Positions 16,202 through 24,862 are shown, counted from the first letter of the stretch. The stretch is 44,482 nt of DNA from RGIG8306 sp964566025 (GCA_964566025.1 CAZMHF010000013.1:1-44482), one strand, 5' to 3'. The notes: generated by a model from the sequence alone, not told the origin. A program made the numbers and translations.

Positions 16202-18349
16202 TTAATAGCGATCAAGTTGTTTTAAATAATTTGGTAAAAAAGCAGGACGTTTATTCAAGAATTTGATCATTCGATCCTTTGTTTCTTCAAATGTATTGAT
16301 ACTGTACCAACCAGGGAAACGCTCATAATATTTTTGCATATTTGGTCGGTATAGGTTGGCATAGGCATTAATTCGTGCTTTGGCATTTGAAGGGCTAAAT
16401 TCCTTTGTAGAAAGCGAGTACATACGATCAATATATTTTTGCTTGAAGGATGGGTTCTTAAGTAATGCTTTAAAAATAGTTCCGATACAACTATCGCCAT
16501 CTAATAAATTCTTTAGCGTATTATACGTTCCTTGGTTATCGTCGTACATACTTGTGCTAAATTCTGTATCGAATAAGCACATACGCCATTTTCCATCAGC
16601 ATATGGATTGGTACTGTCGATATTTCTCGTGCGCCAAAAAGCAAAGTTGCCACCTGGCCAATCTTGATTGCCAATATACGTTTGCACAGCAACGTAATCA
16701 ATAAAAGAGTCAATATCAAGAAGCTGTTCAATCTTTTTGTAGTCATTTTCATTGGCAGCATCTAGCTGTTGCGTGATTCTCCAATGCATTCCCCAAAACA
16801 AATCGCTATCATTGACATCCTCAGTTTCTAGTCCCTCGTCAATTTTCCAATTTTTAAAAACGACTACCTCGTTGTTGTCAACTCCGTAATGATTTGAAAA
16901 ATAATGTTCCGAGTAGTCTTCTTGTATAGTGTAAAGTCCCCAATATTCGCCGTTTAAAAAGAGAACACAAGGACGGCTTGCCTGCGTTTCAAATTTAAGT
17001 CCCGTTCCCGTAACAAGACTTTGGATGGCAGCATCCTTAAACTTCGTCCAGGTAGAATCATTTCCACCATTTCTAACAACGAGTGTTCTGAATTTTTTTG
17101 CTACTTCTCCAGAACCATTTTTTAGTTTTAGTCCACTAAAGACTTCGTATTTGAAGTTTTTCGTACCATAGGATTCGCGTGCTACAAGGCGGAAACTTTT
17201 TTGGGCATCGTTGCGAGACCAGCCACCCTGAATACGTAGACCAATGGCTTGTGAAAAGCCTAAAGTTCCATTGGAATCGAAAAATTCAGCATATGCCTCT
17301 CGTTCCCATGTGCGACCACGTTGGTTGTAATTTGCAGGAGAAGAACCATTTAGCTCTGCCCACGGATTTTTCTTTCTCCACGCATCAAAAACATTGCCTT
17401 TGACATAAATACCAGTAGCAGGGTCATAAAGATTTTTTGGGTCAGTTGTTACTGATAGGACAGCAACGTTATGGTAAGTGGCGTTGTTTTTGTTGACAAA
17501 GTAAGACTGTGAAGCAGGAAGACTATAGGAACCATCTGCTTTCACAGCAATGGCGCGAATAACGGTACACTTATCGACTTTTGTTGTTGGTGCTTGAAGG
17601 CGATCATGGGTTGCTACAAAATCGCTAGGGTTTTTTGCGGAATACAGATTAGGCTCATTTGAACGATCAATAATAGAAATGGAACCGGTGTATTTTTTTG
17701 CGGTTGCGCTAGTTGCTGGATCGCTTCCATCTGTTGTATAAAAAATCGTTTCGCCCGATAGCGCTTTTAGTGTCAAAGAAAAGGCTGCGGTATACATTCC
17801 TGATCCAACAGAAAATGTTGGAGTTGTCAAGGAAGGGTATGCCTTTAGTGTAGGAATTTTATCTAATGAAGGCGTGACAACTGGCTTGTTAGGCTCGACC
17901 GTTGGCTTCGTATCTGGCTTGTTTGGAGCAACCGTCGGTTTCGTATCTGGTTTATCTGGTGAAACAGTTGGTTTCGTATTTGGCTTGGAATCATCTGACT
18001 GTTTCTGTGTGGATGCCTCAGAAGACGCTTCTTCTGAAGGTTTTTTTGTTATATCGCTTGTTGATAATTCCGTCGTAGAATTTGCAGAAGAATCTTCTTG
18101 TGTCAGTTTATTTTCATCCTCATCCGTTTGAGAAAGGGACGTACTGGAAGAAAGATTATTTGTCGAATTCTCTGTTTTGGTAACAGAACCAACCTCCGAG
18201 CTTAATTCAACTGAAGGGTGTGCGTTAGATGAAGTAGAGAAGGGATCCTCTGGTGGTGTGCTTCTTCGACATTGGAAGAAACAAATTAGTAAAATAAGCA
18301 GTGCAATAGCACCTACTAAAAGTAGTCCTAGTTTGGTATGTTTTTTCAT
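16202..18349 (-). CDS. CotH-kinase-family surface protein with chitobiase-like domain
   Basis: A 715-residue protein with an N-terminal membrane anchor (about 8-27, no clear lipobox) and a long Ser/Thr/Glu-rich linker. The linker holds three KPDTKPTV-type repeats and is followed by a beta-sandwich like the C-terminal domain of chitobiases (about 165-260, with IFYTTDGSDP). The rest is a CotH-type kinase-like domain (GLRIQGGWSRNDAQKSFRLV, LFLNGEYWGLYTIQEDYSEHYF, MCLFDTEFS). CotH proteins of spore coats phosphorylate partner proteins; secreted versions beside carbohydrate or wall modules are common in Clostridia, but their targets are unknown. GAGGA upstream of MKKHTK decides the start. Confidence 0.87.
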   Translation of the reverse strand: MKKHTKLGLLLVGAIALLILLICFFQCRRSTPPEDPFSTSSNAHPSVELSSEVGSVTKTENSTNNLSSSTSLSQTDEDENKLTQEDSSANSTTELSTSDITKKPSEEASSEASTQKQSDDSKPNTKPTVSPDKPDTKPTVAPNKPDTKPTVEPNKPVVTPSLDKIPTLKAYPSLTTPTFSVGSGMYTAAFSLTLKALSGETIFYTTDGSDPATSATAKKYTGSISIIDRSNEPNLYSAKNPSDFVATHDRLQAPTTKVDKCTVIRAIAVKADGSYSLPASQSYFVNKNNATYHNVAVLSVTTDPKNLYDPATGIYVKGNVFDAWRKKNPWAELNGSSPANYNQRGRTWEREAYAEFFDSNGTLGFSQAIGLRIQGGWSRNDAQKSFRLVARESYGTKNFKYEVFSGLKLKNGSGEVAKKFRTLVVRNGGNDSTWTKFKDAAIQSLVTGTGLKFETQASRPCVLFLNGEYWGLYTIQEDYSEHYFSNHYGVDNNEVVVFKNWKIDEGLETEDVNDSDLFWGMHWRITQQLDAANENDYKKIEQLLDIDSFIDYVAVQTYIGNQDWPGGNFAFWRTRNIDSTNPYADGKWRMCLFDTEFSTSMYDDNQGTYNTLKNLLDGDSCIGTIFKALLKNPSFKQKYIDRMYSLSTKEFSPSNAKARINAYANLYRPNMQKYYERFPGWYSINTFEETKDRMIKFLNKRPAFLPNYLKQLDRY

Positions 18350-18508
18350 AAAAATCCTCATGATATAATAATATAGTAGAAACGAATGCGTTAAGAATAG
18401 TATAGCATAAAGAAATGCAAAAAAGGTGAGAAATTATGTGGGGAATCTGAAAATGAAGAAGGGGTTTCCAATTGTAATATGCTATAATAGTTATAGGAGG
18501 TGCTACAA

Positions 18509-19207
18509 TTGGCCAATTATGTTATTAGTGATATCCATGGACACTATGAGTATTATGTAAAAATGATGGAAAAAATCAAATTCTCAAATGCCGATATGCT
18601 TTATATTTTAGGGGACGTGATAGATAGAGGATCACATCCTAGTCAATTCGGATACTCGAAATCCGCTTCGCTACTTTCTAGTGACCTCCCTCCCAGCAGC
18701 TTCGCTGCTATTTCAGTGGGAGCTTGAACTCCCACTGAAACAAGGAAGTTCCACCCACCGCCTAAGAGGCGGGGGACTTCCTTAGGAGGTTAAGATATTG
18801 CAAGATCTAATGAAAAGGCCAAATGTCTGCTGTATAGCGGGCAATCATGAGATTATGTTTTGTGAGTGCATAAAGACGCTTCTCCAAGAAATCACGGAGG
18901 AGAATATTGAGGATATAGATGAAGAAACGATAGAAAGACTGATTAACTGGCAGAAGAACGGGGGAACAACCACCATAGATGAATTCCATAAATTGCCCAT
19001 AGATGAGCGCAGGAAAATTGCCGAATTTGTTCTTGATTTTGAAGTCTATGAGGAAATCCACACAGCAATGGGGGATTTATCTATAAATCTAATAATAATA
19101 TAGTGATAGATTGCGGTTGTGGCAGGCAGGGAGGAAGACTTGGATGTTTACGCCTTGATGATATGAAGGAGTTTTATGTGGAGGAGGAAGAAATTCAAAT
19201 TTTATGA
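18509..19207 (+). pseudogene. Metallophosphatase (PP2A-like/PrpE-like) pseudogene, doubly disrupted
   Basis: The 5' part reads from TTG 18509 (AGGAGG at 18495-18500) as a calcineurin-type phosphatase: MANYVISDIHGHYEYY, then LYILGDVIDRGSHP. At 18640 the frame enters a 148-bp palindromic element and stops at 18725-18727. The gene resumes at 18789 with VKILQDLMKRPNVCCIAGNHE, so the junction HP/VKIL looks exact. A second lesion lies near 19075: the segment that should hold LVHAG and GHTPT is missing, and the tail IYKSNNNIVIDCGCG continues in another frame to a TGA at 19205-19207. Both lesions rule out a full-length phosphatase. The 18798-19103 stretch could yield only an N-truncated fragment. Confidence 0.88.
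18641..18788 (+). mobile_element. 148-bp palindromic element, IS200/IS605-type MITE or omega-RNA remnant
   Basis: The insert splits a phosphatase gene without visible target duplication. It contains four hairpins. They are CGGAT/ATCCG near the left end (18649-18665) and AGCAGC/GCTGCT (18695-18709). Next comes a perfect 12-bp stem TTTCAGTGGGAG/CTCCCACTGAAA (18711-18740). The right end is a nested hairpin, AAGGAAGT/ACTTCCTT (18742-18783), enclosing CCGCC-TAAGA-GGCGG. A right-end hairpin of this kind, followed directly by host sequence, is typical of IS200/IS605 elements and of the scaffold of TnpB omega-RNAs. No tnpA or tnpB is present, so it would be a non-autonomous derivative. Assignment is by recognition of the pattern, not by alignment. 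Confidence 0.7.
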
Positions 19208-19227
19208 AGGAGTTGAAGAAAACGGGA

Positions 19228-19256
19228 TTGACAACGGTTTTTTTATATGATACCAT
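19228..19256 (+). promoter_or_regulatory. Promoter of the leuA T-box transcript
   Basis: TTGACA (19228-19233), 17-nt spacer, TACCAT (19251-19256). It starts about 20 nt after the end of the phosphatase pseudogene and gives a start near 19263, just before the T-box. Confidence 0.65.
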
Positions 19257-19280
19257 AGCTTTTAATCGAACATTTGATAA

Positions 19281-19559
19281 ACGCAATGACGAGGAATAGT
19301 ACAATTTTAAGTATCTTACAGAGAGCTGTCGTTTGGTGGAAGACAGTAGATGGTGAAATTGGAACTCGCCTCCGAGCTTCTGCCCGAAATCTTTACTAGA
19401 AAGTAGACGCAGACGTGAGCCCTACGTTATAAGGGATGAATGTAAGGCTTTTGCACTGCATAGCCCGCATTCTACAAAGTGTATGATTTATCATAAACTA
19501 GAGTGGTACCGCGTGAGGATATACCTTTCGTCTCTATTAAGGGGATGAAAGGTTTTTTT
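19281..19559 (+). promoter_or_regulatory. T-box leader (tRNA-sensing riboswitch) of leuA
   Basis: Classic T-box parts appear in order: GACGAGGAATAGTA at the base of stem I (19288-19301), the AG-bulge AGAGAGCTG (from 19320), the distal-loop element near TGGTGAAATTGGAACT, the stem II/III region with CTACGTTATA, and the T-box sequence AGAGTGGTACCGCG (19500-19513). The terminator ACCTTTC/GAAAGGT (19523-19553) with its T run competes with the antiterminator. A CTT triplet at 19391-19393 stands where the specifier codon is expected and would mean leucine, in line with leuA downstream; its placement is tentative. Uncharged tRNA-Leu would allow read-through. It fills the 409-nt gap before leuA. Confidence 0.92.
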
Positions 19560-19616
19560 GTTTAAATTAAATGTCGAATGAATCCCGAACAAAAACGATT
19601 TTAGGAGGAAGATGTA

Positions 19617-21275
19617 ATGAAGAATTTCAACCAGTACAAACGTCAGTATTTTATGCCACCATACCCATGTATGAAATGGACACAAAAAGAGTTTATTGAA
19701 AAAGCACCAGCTTGGTGTAGCGTTGACCTTCGCGATGGCAATCAAGCATTGATTGTACCGATGAACTTAGAGCAAAAAGTGGCATTATTCAAATTGCTTG
19801 TTAAAATTGGCTTTAAAGAAATTGAAGTTGGATTTCCGGCTGCCTCAGAGACAGAATATATATTTCTAAGAACATTGATTGAAGAAAATTTAATACCAGA
19901 TGATGTAACGATTCAAGTATTAACACAAGCAAGAGAGCATATTATTCGCAAAACATTTGAAGCATTAAGTGGTGCAAAACGTGCTGTGGTGCATGTATAT
20001 AACTCAACTTCTCTTGCGCAAAGAGAGCAAGTTTTCCGTCGCTCAAAAGAAGAGATTAAAAAGATTGCGGTTGAAGGTGCTACTTTATTAAAGACATTAG
20101 CAGAAGAAACAGAAGGAAACTTCTTATTTGAATATAGTCCTGAAAGCTTTACAGGAACAGAACCAGAGTACGCATTAGAGGTTTGTAATGCGGTATTAGA
20201 TGTATGGCAACCAACACCAGAAAAAAAGGCCATCATCAATTTGCCTGTTACGGTGCAACATTCCTTGTCACATGTTTATGCAAGTCAGGTGGAGTATATG
20301 CACGAGAATTTGAAGTATCGCGAAAATGTATTGATTTCGTTGCATCCACATAATGATCGTGGAACAGCGGTTGCTGATACAGAGTTAGGTATTTTGGCGG
20401 GTGCTGATCGTGTAGAAGGAACCTTATTTGGAAATGGTGAGAGAACAGGAAATGTTGATATTATCACAGTTGCTATGAATATGTTTGCGCAAGGCATAGA
20501 CCCTGAACTTGATTTCTCTGATATGCCAAGTATTGTTGAAACATATGAAGAAAATACGAATATGACAGTAGGCGAGAGACAACCATATTCTGGCGCATTA
20601 GTGTTTGCTGCGTTTTCAGGCTCACATCAAGATGCCATTGCAAAAGGAATGCAACATCGTGCCGACAAGCAATGTGAAGAATGGACAGTGCCCTATTTGC
20701 CGATTAATCCAAAGCATGTAGGAAGAAATTATGATGCGGATGTTATTCGTATCAATAGCCAATCTGGAAAAGGTGGCGTAGGCTATATTCTAGAAAAAGT
20801 ATATGGATTAAAATTGCCAGCGCTTATGCGAGAGGCAATGGGCTATGCAACAAAATCCGTTTCAGACCATTTGCAAAAAGAATTACAAGCAGAAGAGATT
20901 TTTCAAATCTTCAAGGATACATTTGAAGATAAGGAAAAACCATTTGATATTGTTGAGTGCCACTTTGAACAAACCGATGGCATTACGGCAAAAGTAACAG
21001 CAAAAGACGCACAAGGCAACGTAGAGACAACAACTGCTTCTGGAAATGGCCGATTAAATGCTGTAAGCAATGCATTGAAAAAACGCTTTAACTTATCCTA
21101 TAATCTTATTTCATTTGAAGAACATGCATTAGAAAAGAGCTCAAGCTCAAGAGCTATTGCGTATGTAGGCATCCAAACAGAAGATAATCGTACGTATTGG
21201 GGAGCAGGAATTGACTCCGATATTATTCGAGCAAGTGTTAGTGCGCTATTGACAGCTATTAATAATTCTCAATAA
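19617..21275 (+). CDS. leuA: 2-isopropylmalate synthase
   Basis: A 552-residue enzyme that condenses acetyl-CoA with 2-oxoisovalerate, the committed step to leucine. The catalytic barrel opens at CSVDLRDGNQAL (34-45) and has EVGFPAAS, the metal-binding HPHNDRGTAVAD and GNGERTGN. A C-terminal allosteric LeuA dimer domain (about 430-552) holds ASGNGRLNAVSNAL. Starting near residue 1 with PYPCMKWTQKEFIEKAP marks the longer LeuA type 2 form shared with fungi and many Firmicutes. TAGGAGGAAG precedes the ATG. Expression is controlled by the T-box leader; leucine probably also inhibits the enzyme through the C-terminal domain. No other leu genes are next to it. Confidence 0.95.
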   Translation: MKNFNQYKRQYFMPPYPCMKWTQKEFIEKAPAWCSVDLRDGNQALIVPMNLEQKVALFKLLVKIGFKEIEVGFPAASETEYIFLRTLIEENLIPDDVTIQVLTQAREHIIRKTFEALSGAKRAVVHVYNSTSLAQREQVFRRSKEEIKKIAVEGATLLKTLAEETEGNFLFEYSPESFTGTEPEYALEVCNAVLDVWQPTPEKKAIINLPVTVQHSLSHVYASQVEYMHENLKYRENVLISLHPHNDRGTAVADTELGILAGADRVEGTLFGNGERTGNVDIITVAMNMFAQGIDPELDFSDMPSIVETYEENTNMTVGERQPYSGALVFAAFSGSHQDAIAKGMQHRADKQCEEWTVPYLPINPKHVGRNYDADVIRINSQSGKGGVGYILEKVYGLKLPALMREAMGYATKSVSDHLQKELQAEEIFQIFKDTFEDKEKPFDIVECHFEQTDGITAKVTAKDAQGNVETTTASGNGRLNAVSNALKKRFNLSYNLISFEEHALEKSSSSRAIAYVGIQTEDNRTYWGAGIDSDIIRASVSALLTAINNSQ

Positions 21276-21293
21276 TCGTTGTACACGCAAAGG

Positions 21294-21321
21294 TTGACAG
21301 ATGAATAAAAAAAGTTATACT
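21294..21321 (+). promoter_or_regulatory. Promoter of serS
   Basis: TTGACA (21294-21299), 16-nt spacer, TATACT (21316-21321). It starts 18 nt after the leuA stop, and no T-box precedes serS. Confidence 0.7.
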
Positions 21322-21362
21322 TTTAAGTAGTACGAAAAGAGTTGATGAGGAGTAAGAAAAGC

Positions 21363-22658
21363 ATGTTAGATATCAAATTAGTAAGAGAAAATCCTGAGTT
21401 AGTGAAAGAAAATATTCGAAAGAAATTTCAAGAAAATAAGCTTTCATTAGTTGACGAAGTCATTGAACTTGACTTGAAAAGCAGAAAAACGCAACAAGAG
21501 GCTGATGCGATTCGTGCGAACCGAAATACCGTCAGCAAGCAAATCGGCGGATTGATGAAGGATGGCAAAAAAGCAGAGGCAGAAGTGCTCAAGGCACAGG
21601 TCGTTAAGGATGCGGAGAAGCTAGTTGAGTTAGAAGCGCAGGAAGCAACGCTAGCGGAAGAAATTCAAAAAAGAATGCTTGTCATTCCGAATATCATTGA
21701 TCCTAGTGTGCCAATTGGCAAAGATGATAGTGCAAATGTCGAGATTGAGAAATTCGGAGAACCAGTTGTTCCTGAATTTGAAATCCCATACCATGCACAA
21801 ATCATGGAAAGCTTTGACGGCTTGGATTTAGATAGTGCCAGAAAAGTTGCAGGAAATGGATTTTATTATTTGATGGGCGATGTAGCGAGATTACACTCTG
21901 CTGTCATTTCATATGCACGTGATTTTATGATCGATCGAGGTTTTACATATTGTATACCACCTTATATGATTCGTAGCGAAGTTGTTACAGGCGTTATGAG
22001 TTTTGCAGAGATGGAAGCGATGATGTATAAAATAGAAGGTGAAGATTTATATTTGATTGGAACCAGTGAACATTCCATGATCGGAAAATTTATTGATTCT
22101 ATTATTAGCGAAGAAGAATTGCCAAAAGCATTGACAAGCTATTCCCCATGTTTTAGAAAAGAAAAAGGGGCACATGGTATCGAAGAGCGAGGCGTTTATC
22201 GAATTCACCAATTTGAAAAACAAGAGATGATTGTTGTTTGTAAGCCTGAAGAGAGCAAAAAGTGGTTTGATGTATTGTGGAAAAACACCGTTGACTTATT
22301 TTGTTCCCTAGATATTCCTGTTCGCACACTAGAGTGCTGTTCAGGTGATTTGGCAGATTTGAAGGTGAAATCAATTGATGTAGAAGCATGGTCGCCAAGA
22401 CAGCAAAAATACTTTGAAGTAGGAAGCTGTTCAAATTTAGGCGATGCACAAGCAAGACGATTAAAGATTCGCTGCGTTGGTGAAGGTGGAAAGTATTTTG
22501 CACATACACTAAACAATACAGTAGTTGCGCCACCACGTATGCTTATTGCGTTTTTAGAAAATAATCTATGCGCAGATGGTAGTGTTGCGATTCCAAAAGC
22601 ATTGCAACCATACATGGGTGGAAAAACAAAGATTTGTGTAGAGAAAGAAGTCAAATAA
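21363..22658 (+). CDS. serS: Seryl-tRNA synthetase
   Basis: A 431-residue class II synthetase that charges tRNA-Ser. It begins with the family signature MLDIKLVRENPELVKENI. Residues about 30-105 form the coiled-coil arm that grips the long variable arm of tRNA-Ser. The catalytic core shows motif 2 (FRKEKGAHGIEERGVYRIHQF) in two parts and motif 3 (NNTVVAPPRMLIAFLEN). Start 21363 is chosen from AGGAG (21348-21352) and the conserved N-terminus; an in-frame TTG 21 nt upstream is less likely. The segment after motif 2 (DIPVRTLECCSGDLADLKVKS) departs from the usual form, but no key motif is missing. Confidence 0.95.
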   Translation: MLDIKLVRENPELVKENIRKKFQENKLSLVDEVIELDLKSRKTQQEADAIRANRNTVSKQIGGLMKDGKKAEAEVLKAQVVKDAEKLVELEAQEATLAEEIQKRMLVIPNIIDPSVPIGKDDSANVEIEKFGEPVVPEFEIPYHAQIMESFDGLDLDSARKVAGNGFYYLMGDVARLHSAVISYARDFMIDRGFTYCIPPYMIRSEVVTGVMSFAEMEAMMYKIEGEDLYLIGTSEHSMIGKFIDSIISEEELPKALTSYSPCFRKEKGAHGIEERGVYRIHQFEKQEMIVVCKPEESKKWFDVLWKNTVDLFCSLDIPVRTLECCSGDLADLKVKSIDVEAWSPRQQKYFEVGSCSNLGDAQARRLKIRCVGEGGKYFAHTLNNTVVAPPRMLIAFLENNLCADGSVAIPKALQPYMGGKTKICVEKEVK

Positions 22659-22677
22659 ATTTGTATCCTATTTGATA

Positions 22678-22716
22678 AGAGAGTATGGCAAAAACTTTTC
22701 GCCGTACTCTTTTTTT
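22678..22716 (+). terminator. Intrinsic terminator after serS
   Basis: AGAGTATGGC (to 22689) pairs with GCCGTACTCT (22701-22710), including one G-T pair, followed by seven T. It separates serS from the converging S41-like gene. Confidence 0.85.
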
Positions 22717-22736
22717 GATGGTTAAAGATAGATGTT

Positions 22737-24059
22737 TTAATGTGCTAATTCAAGAAGGGCAGGAAGTTCACTCATATCGGTTAGTGGATAATCCGGGATG
22801 AGCAATCGCCCATTTTCAACAACGGGACGCGTATAGCGAATATGTGAAACATAAATTGGTAGTTTTGAACATGGCAATTGGAGAATAAGTGGGTTATCAA
22901 AATGGTTTGCCAAAAAGGCGCTAGGCGTGCCGAGGATAGAAGCTAGGTTGCTATCCCTCATTGAAATGGCAAAGCGCAAGGCGCTATTGCTTGTTGCGTG
23001 ATCGGTAATAATAAAAAAGCGATAGTTCTGTTCATTTGCGGCAGTGGATGTAGACGGTGTAGTCAATGTACCACTTTTTCTAAAATAACCAACTTGCTTT
23101 GTCGATAGTTCAGAGAAACGATATTTCATAGCATAATCGAATGTCTTTATGAAAAGGATGCGCTTTAGCTGATTGATGAAACGATCACTTCCTTTTGTGG
23201 AGCGAAGATCAAGCACAATGGTATCAATTGATGTGGTTAGTTTTTTTTCGAGTTGCTTCAAAAAAAGGTTTTCCTCTTCTTTGGTCAAGTCATCTCGATA
23301 TACGATATGCATAGCAGAATCAATGATGTCACAGGTTGAAGCGGGTGTTGACAAGTCTCTTTTTGGAGAGCTCTTTGGCGAAACAAAAACCTCGGTCTTA
23401 TCAGCTAGAATGAGCGAAATATGCTCCTGCTCAATAAAACCAGCCTTTTTTAAAATAACCATGGAATTTAGATGTGTATTAATATATCGTTCAATCGAAT
23501 AAGATGTCTCCAGTGGAAACGTTTTTGAAATGATCGTTTGTATTTGTTTCATAGAGGTAATATGAAAACTTTCTTCGTTCGGGGGCGTTGATTTAATGGC
23601 GATAATCGGCACATTGTTTTCGAAAAGAACTTCTTCACCATTTGATGTATAGGAGAAGTCTAAAATAGAAGGATCCTGAAACGGTATGTAAGTATTGCTA
23701 TCATTTAGAGAGGATAAATATTTGGAAATGGCGAGCGAATAGTCTAAAACGTTTTGACTATGAGAAGCCTCTTCTAGAAAAGTTTGTTTTGCAGATGTGT
23801 AGGAAGCAGGATGCTTCGATGCTAAAGCTGGATGAACCGATTCAACAAACGAAATAAGCGCATCATTGTCTGCTTGAAGCTGCTGTTTCTTCAATAAAGA
23901 ATCGACAGGTAATGAGTCTTCAAAAATAGGCGCATTTGGCTTGTGCAAAACAAATGGCGTCGCAAAATAAAGATATAAAATAATAATGGAACATGAAAAA
24001 AGAAATATGGCCATTCCCCATGCAATATTTTTCAAAAATTTTCGATGTTGCGGCTGCAT
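22737..24059 (-). CDS. Membrane-anchored S41-peptidase-like protein
   Basis: A 440-residue protein with one N-terminal membrane segment (about 13-33) and an extracytoplasmic region resembling C-terminal-processing (S41) peptidases. The opening helical part (LISFVESVHPAL) matches the N-domain of such proteins. SIDTIVLDLRSTKGSD resembles the conserved strand before the active site, and IITDHATSNSALRFA stands where the S41 nucleophile loop normally is (family pattern S-A-S-E), followed by ILGTPSAF for the usual GE-T-G. The acidic residue of the family motif is absent, so activity is doubtful. AAAGGAG precedes the ATG. Family call is moderate. Confidence 0.65.
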   Translation of the reverse strand: MQPQHRKFLKNIAWGMAIFLFSCSIIILYLYFATPFVLHKPNAPIFEDSLPVDSLLKKQQLQADNDALISFVESVHPALASKHPASYTSAKQTFLEEASHSQNVLDYSLAISKYLSSLNDSNTYIPFQDPSILDFSYTSNGEEVLFENNVPIIAIKSTPPNEESFHITSMKQIQTIISKTFPLETSYSIERYINTHLNSMVILKKAGFIEQEHISLILADKTEVFVSPKSSPKRDLSTPASTCDIIDSAMHIVYRDDLTKEEENLFLKQLEKKLTTSIDTIVLDLRSTKGSDRFINQLKRILFIKTFDYAMKYRFSELSTKQVGYFRKSGTLTTPSTSTAANEQNYRFFIITDHATSNSALRFAISMRDSNLASILGTPSAFLANHFDNPLILQLPCSKLPIYVSHIRYTRPVVENGRLLIPDYPLTDMSELPALLELAH

Positions 24060-24098
24060 TATGGCTCCTTTCCGAAAGGTTATGTCACTCTAAGAAGT

Positions 24099-24126
24099 AT
24101 TCTACCACAAAAAATAGTGGTTTCAA
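24099..24126 (-). promoter_or_regulatory. Promoter of the S41-like gene
   Basis: Minus strand TTGAAA (24126-24121), 16-nt spacer, TAGAAT (24104-24099). The spacer holds the imperfect palindrome CCACTATTTTTTGTGG, a possible operator. Confidence 0.6.
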
Positions 24127-24146
24127 CTAGTATTTAATTGAAAATA

Positions 24147-24155
24147 TGATATAAT
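24147..24155 (+). promoter_or_regulatory. Extended -10 promoter of the HD-domain gene
   Basis: TGATATAAT (24147-24155) is an extended -10 with no clear -35. It lies about 20 bp from the divergent S41-like promoter, so one bound regulator could affect both. Confidence 0.5.
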
Positions 24156-24201
24156 GCTTATACTTAGTCCAGCAAACGCTTGTAGTGACGAAAGGAATAT
24201 T

Positions 24202-24849
24202 ATGATTAGAGATTATCAGGAATATTTTGATTTTGTTAAAATGACTTTATTGAAGAATGAAGGAGACAAGGATAGCAGGTGGCCATTTCGTAGCCGTATC
24301 GCTCATACCGAAAGGGTATTCGTGTGGGCAAAACGTTTGTATGAGGCGCTAAGTGATTGCGAAAAACAGACTGTTAACTATGATTATTTAGCAATTGCGG
24401 TTATCTTTCATGATATCGGTTATGCCAGAAATCAAGAAAGTTGCACGCACGCTAAAAAAAGTGCAGAGCTTTTCGCACAATACGCGAAAGAACATCATTT
24501 TGATGATGAATCGATGCAGATGATCTATGATTTGATTTTGAACCATTCAGACAAATCGAAGATAAACGATGATATCTCGATGGAACAAATTCTCTTATTC
24601 GAAGCGGATATGCTAGATGAAGAAGGTGTTATGGGCATTGCATGGGATTTGTTGATGATCAAGGATGCAAAAAGTTTTTTGGATGCTTACGAAAGGGGGC
24701 TTTACTATTTAGAGAAAATCTCAAGGCAAAGTCCGATGCGAACCGAATTTGCTAAAAAACTATGGCAAGAAAAGCAAATGATCGTTCAAGCGTATTATGC
24801 TCATCTACGATATGATTTAGGACTGGATGATGAGTTAAAAACAAATTAA
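24202..24849 (+). CDS. HD-domain phosphohydrolase
   Basis: A 215-residue cytoplasmic protein with the HD metal-site pattern: His in RIAHTERVFVWA, the HD pair in VIFHDIGYAR, then an acidic ligand, probably in FEADMLDEEG. HD proteins of this size hydrolyse nucleotides or other phosphate esters; the substrate cannot be told. The start at 24202 is preferred because GAAAGGA lies just upstream; an in-frame ATG at 24154 overlaps the -10 element and cannot be used from that promoter. It precedes a hot-dog thioesterase by 13 nt in a likely two-gene operon. Confidence 0.85.
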   Translation: MIRDYQEYFDFVKMTLLKNEGDKDSRWPFRSRIAHTERVFVWAKRLYEALSDCEKQTVNYDYLAIAVIFHDIGYARNQESCTHAKKSAELFAQYAKEHHFDDESMQMIYDLILNHSDKSKINDDISMEQILLFEADMLDEEGVMGIAWDLLMIKDAKSFLDAYERGLYYLEKISRQSPMRTEFAKKLWQEKQMIVQAYYAHLRYDLGLDDELKTN

Positions 24850-24862
24850 AAGGATGTATGAA

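Noticed and set aside
16176..16215. Longer start for the 1-phosphofructokinase
   Set aside because: It would overlap the CotH gene and lacks a ribosome site; the family N-terminus begins at 16176.
17880..17980. Short regular repeats as a CRISPR array
   Set aside because: The repeats are in frame, encode KPDTKPTV in the CotH protein linker and have no spacers.
17874..18131. 85-codon plus-strand frame opposite the CotH linker
   Set aside because: It is the complement of the repetitive Pro/Thr linker and has no independent signals.
18798..19103. Independent 101-residue gene
   Set aside because: It is the middle part of the broken phosphatase (GNHE motif) and begins at a chance TTG after the palindromic element.
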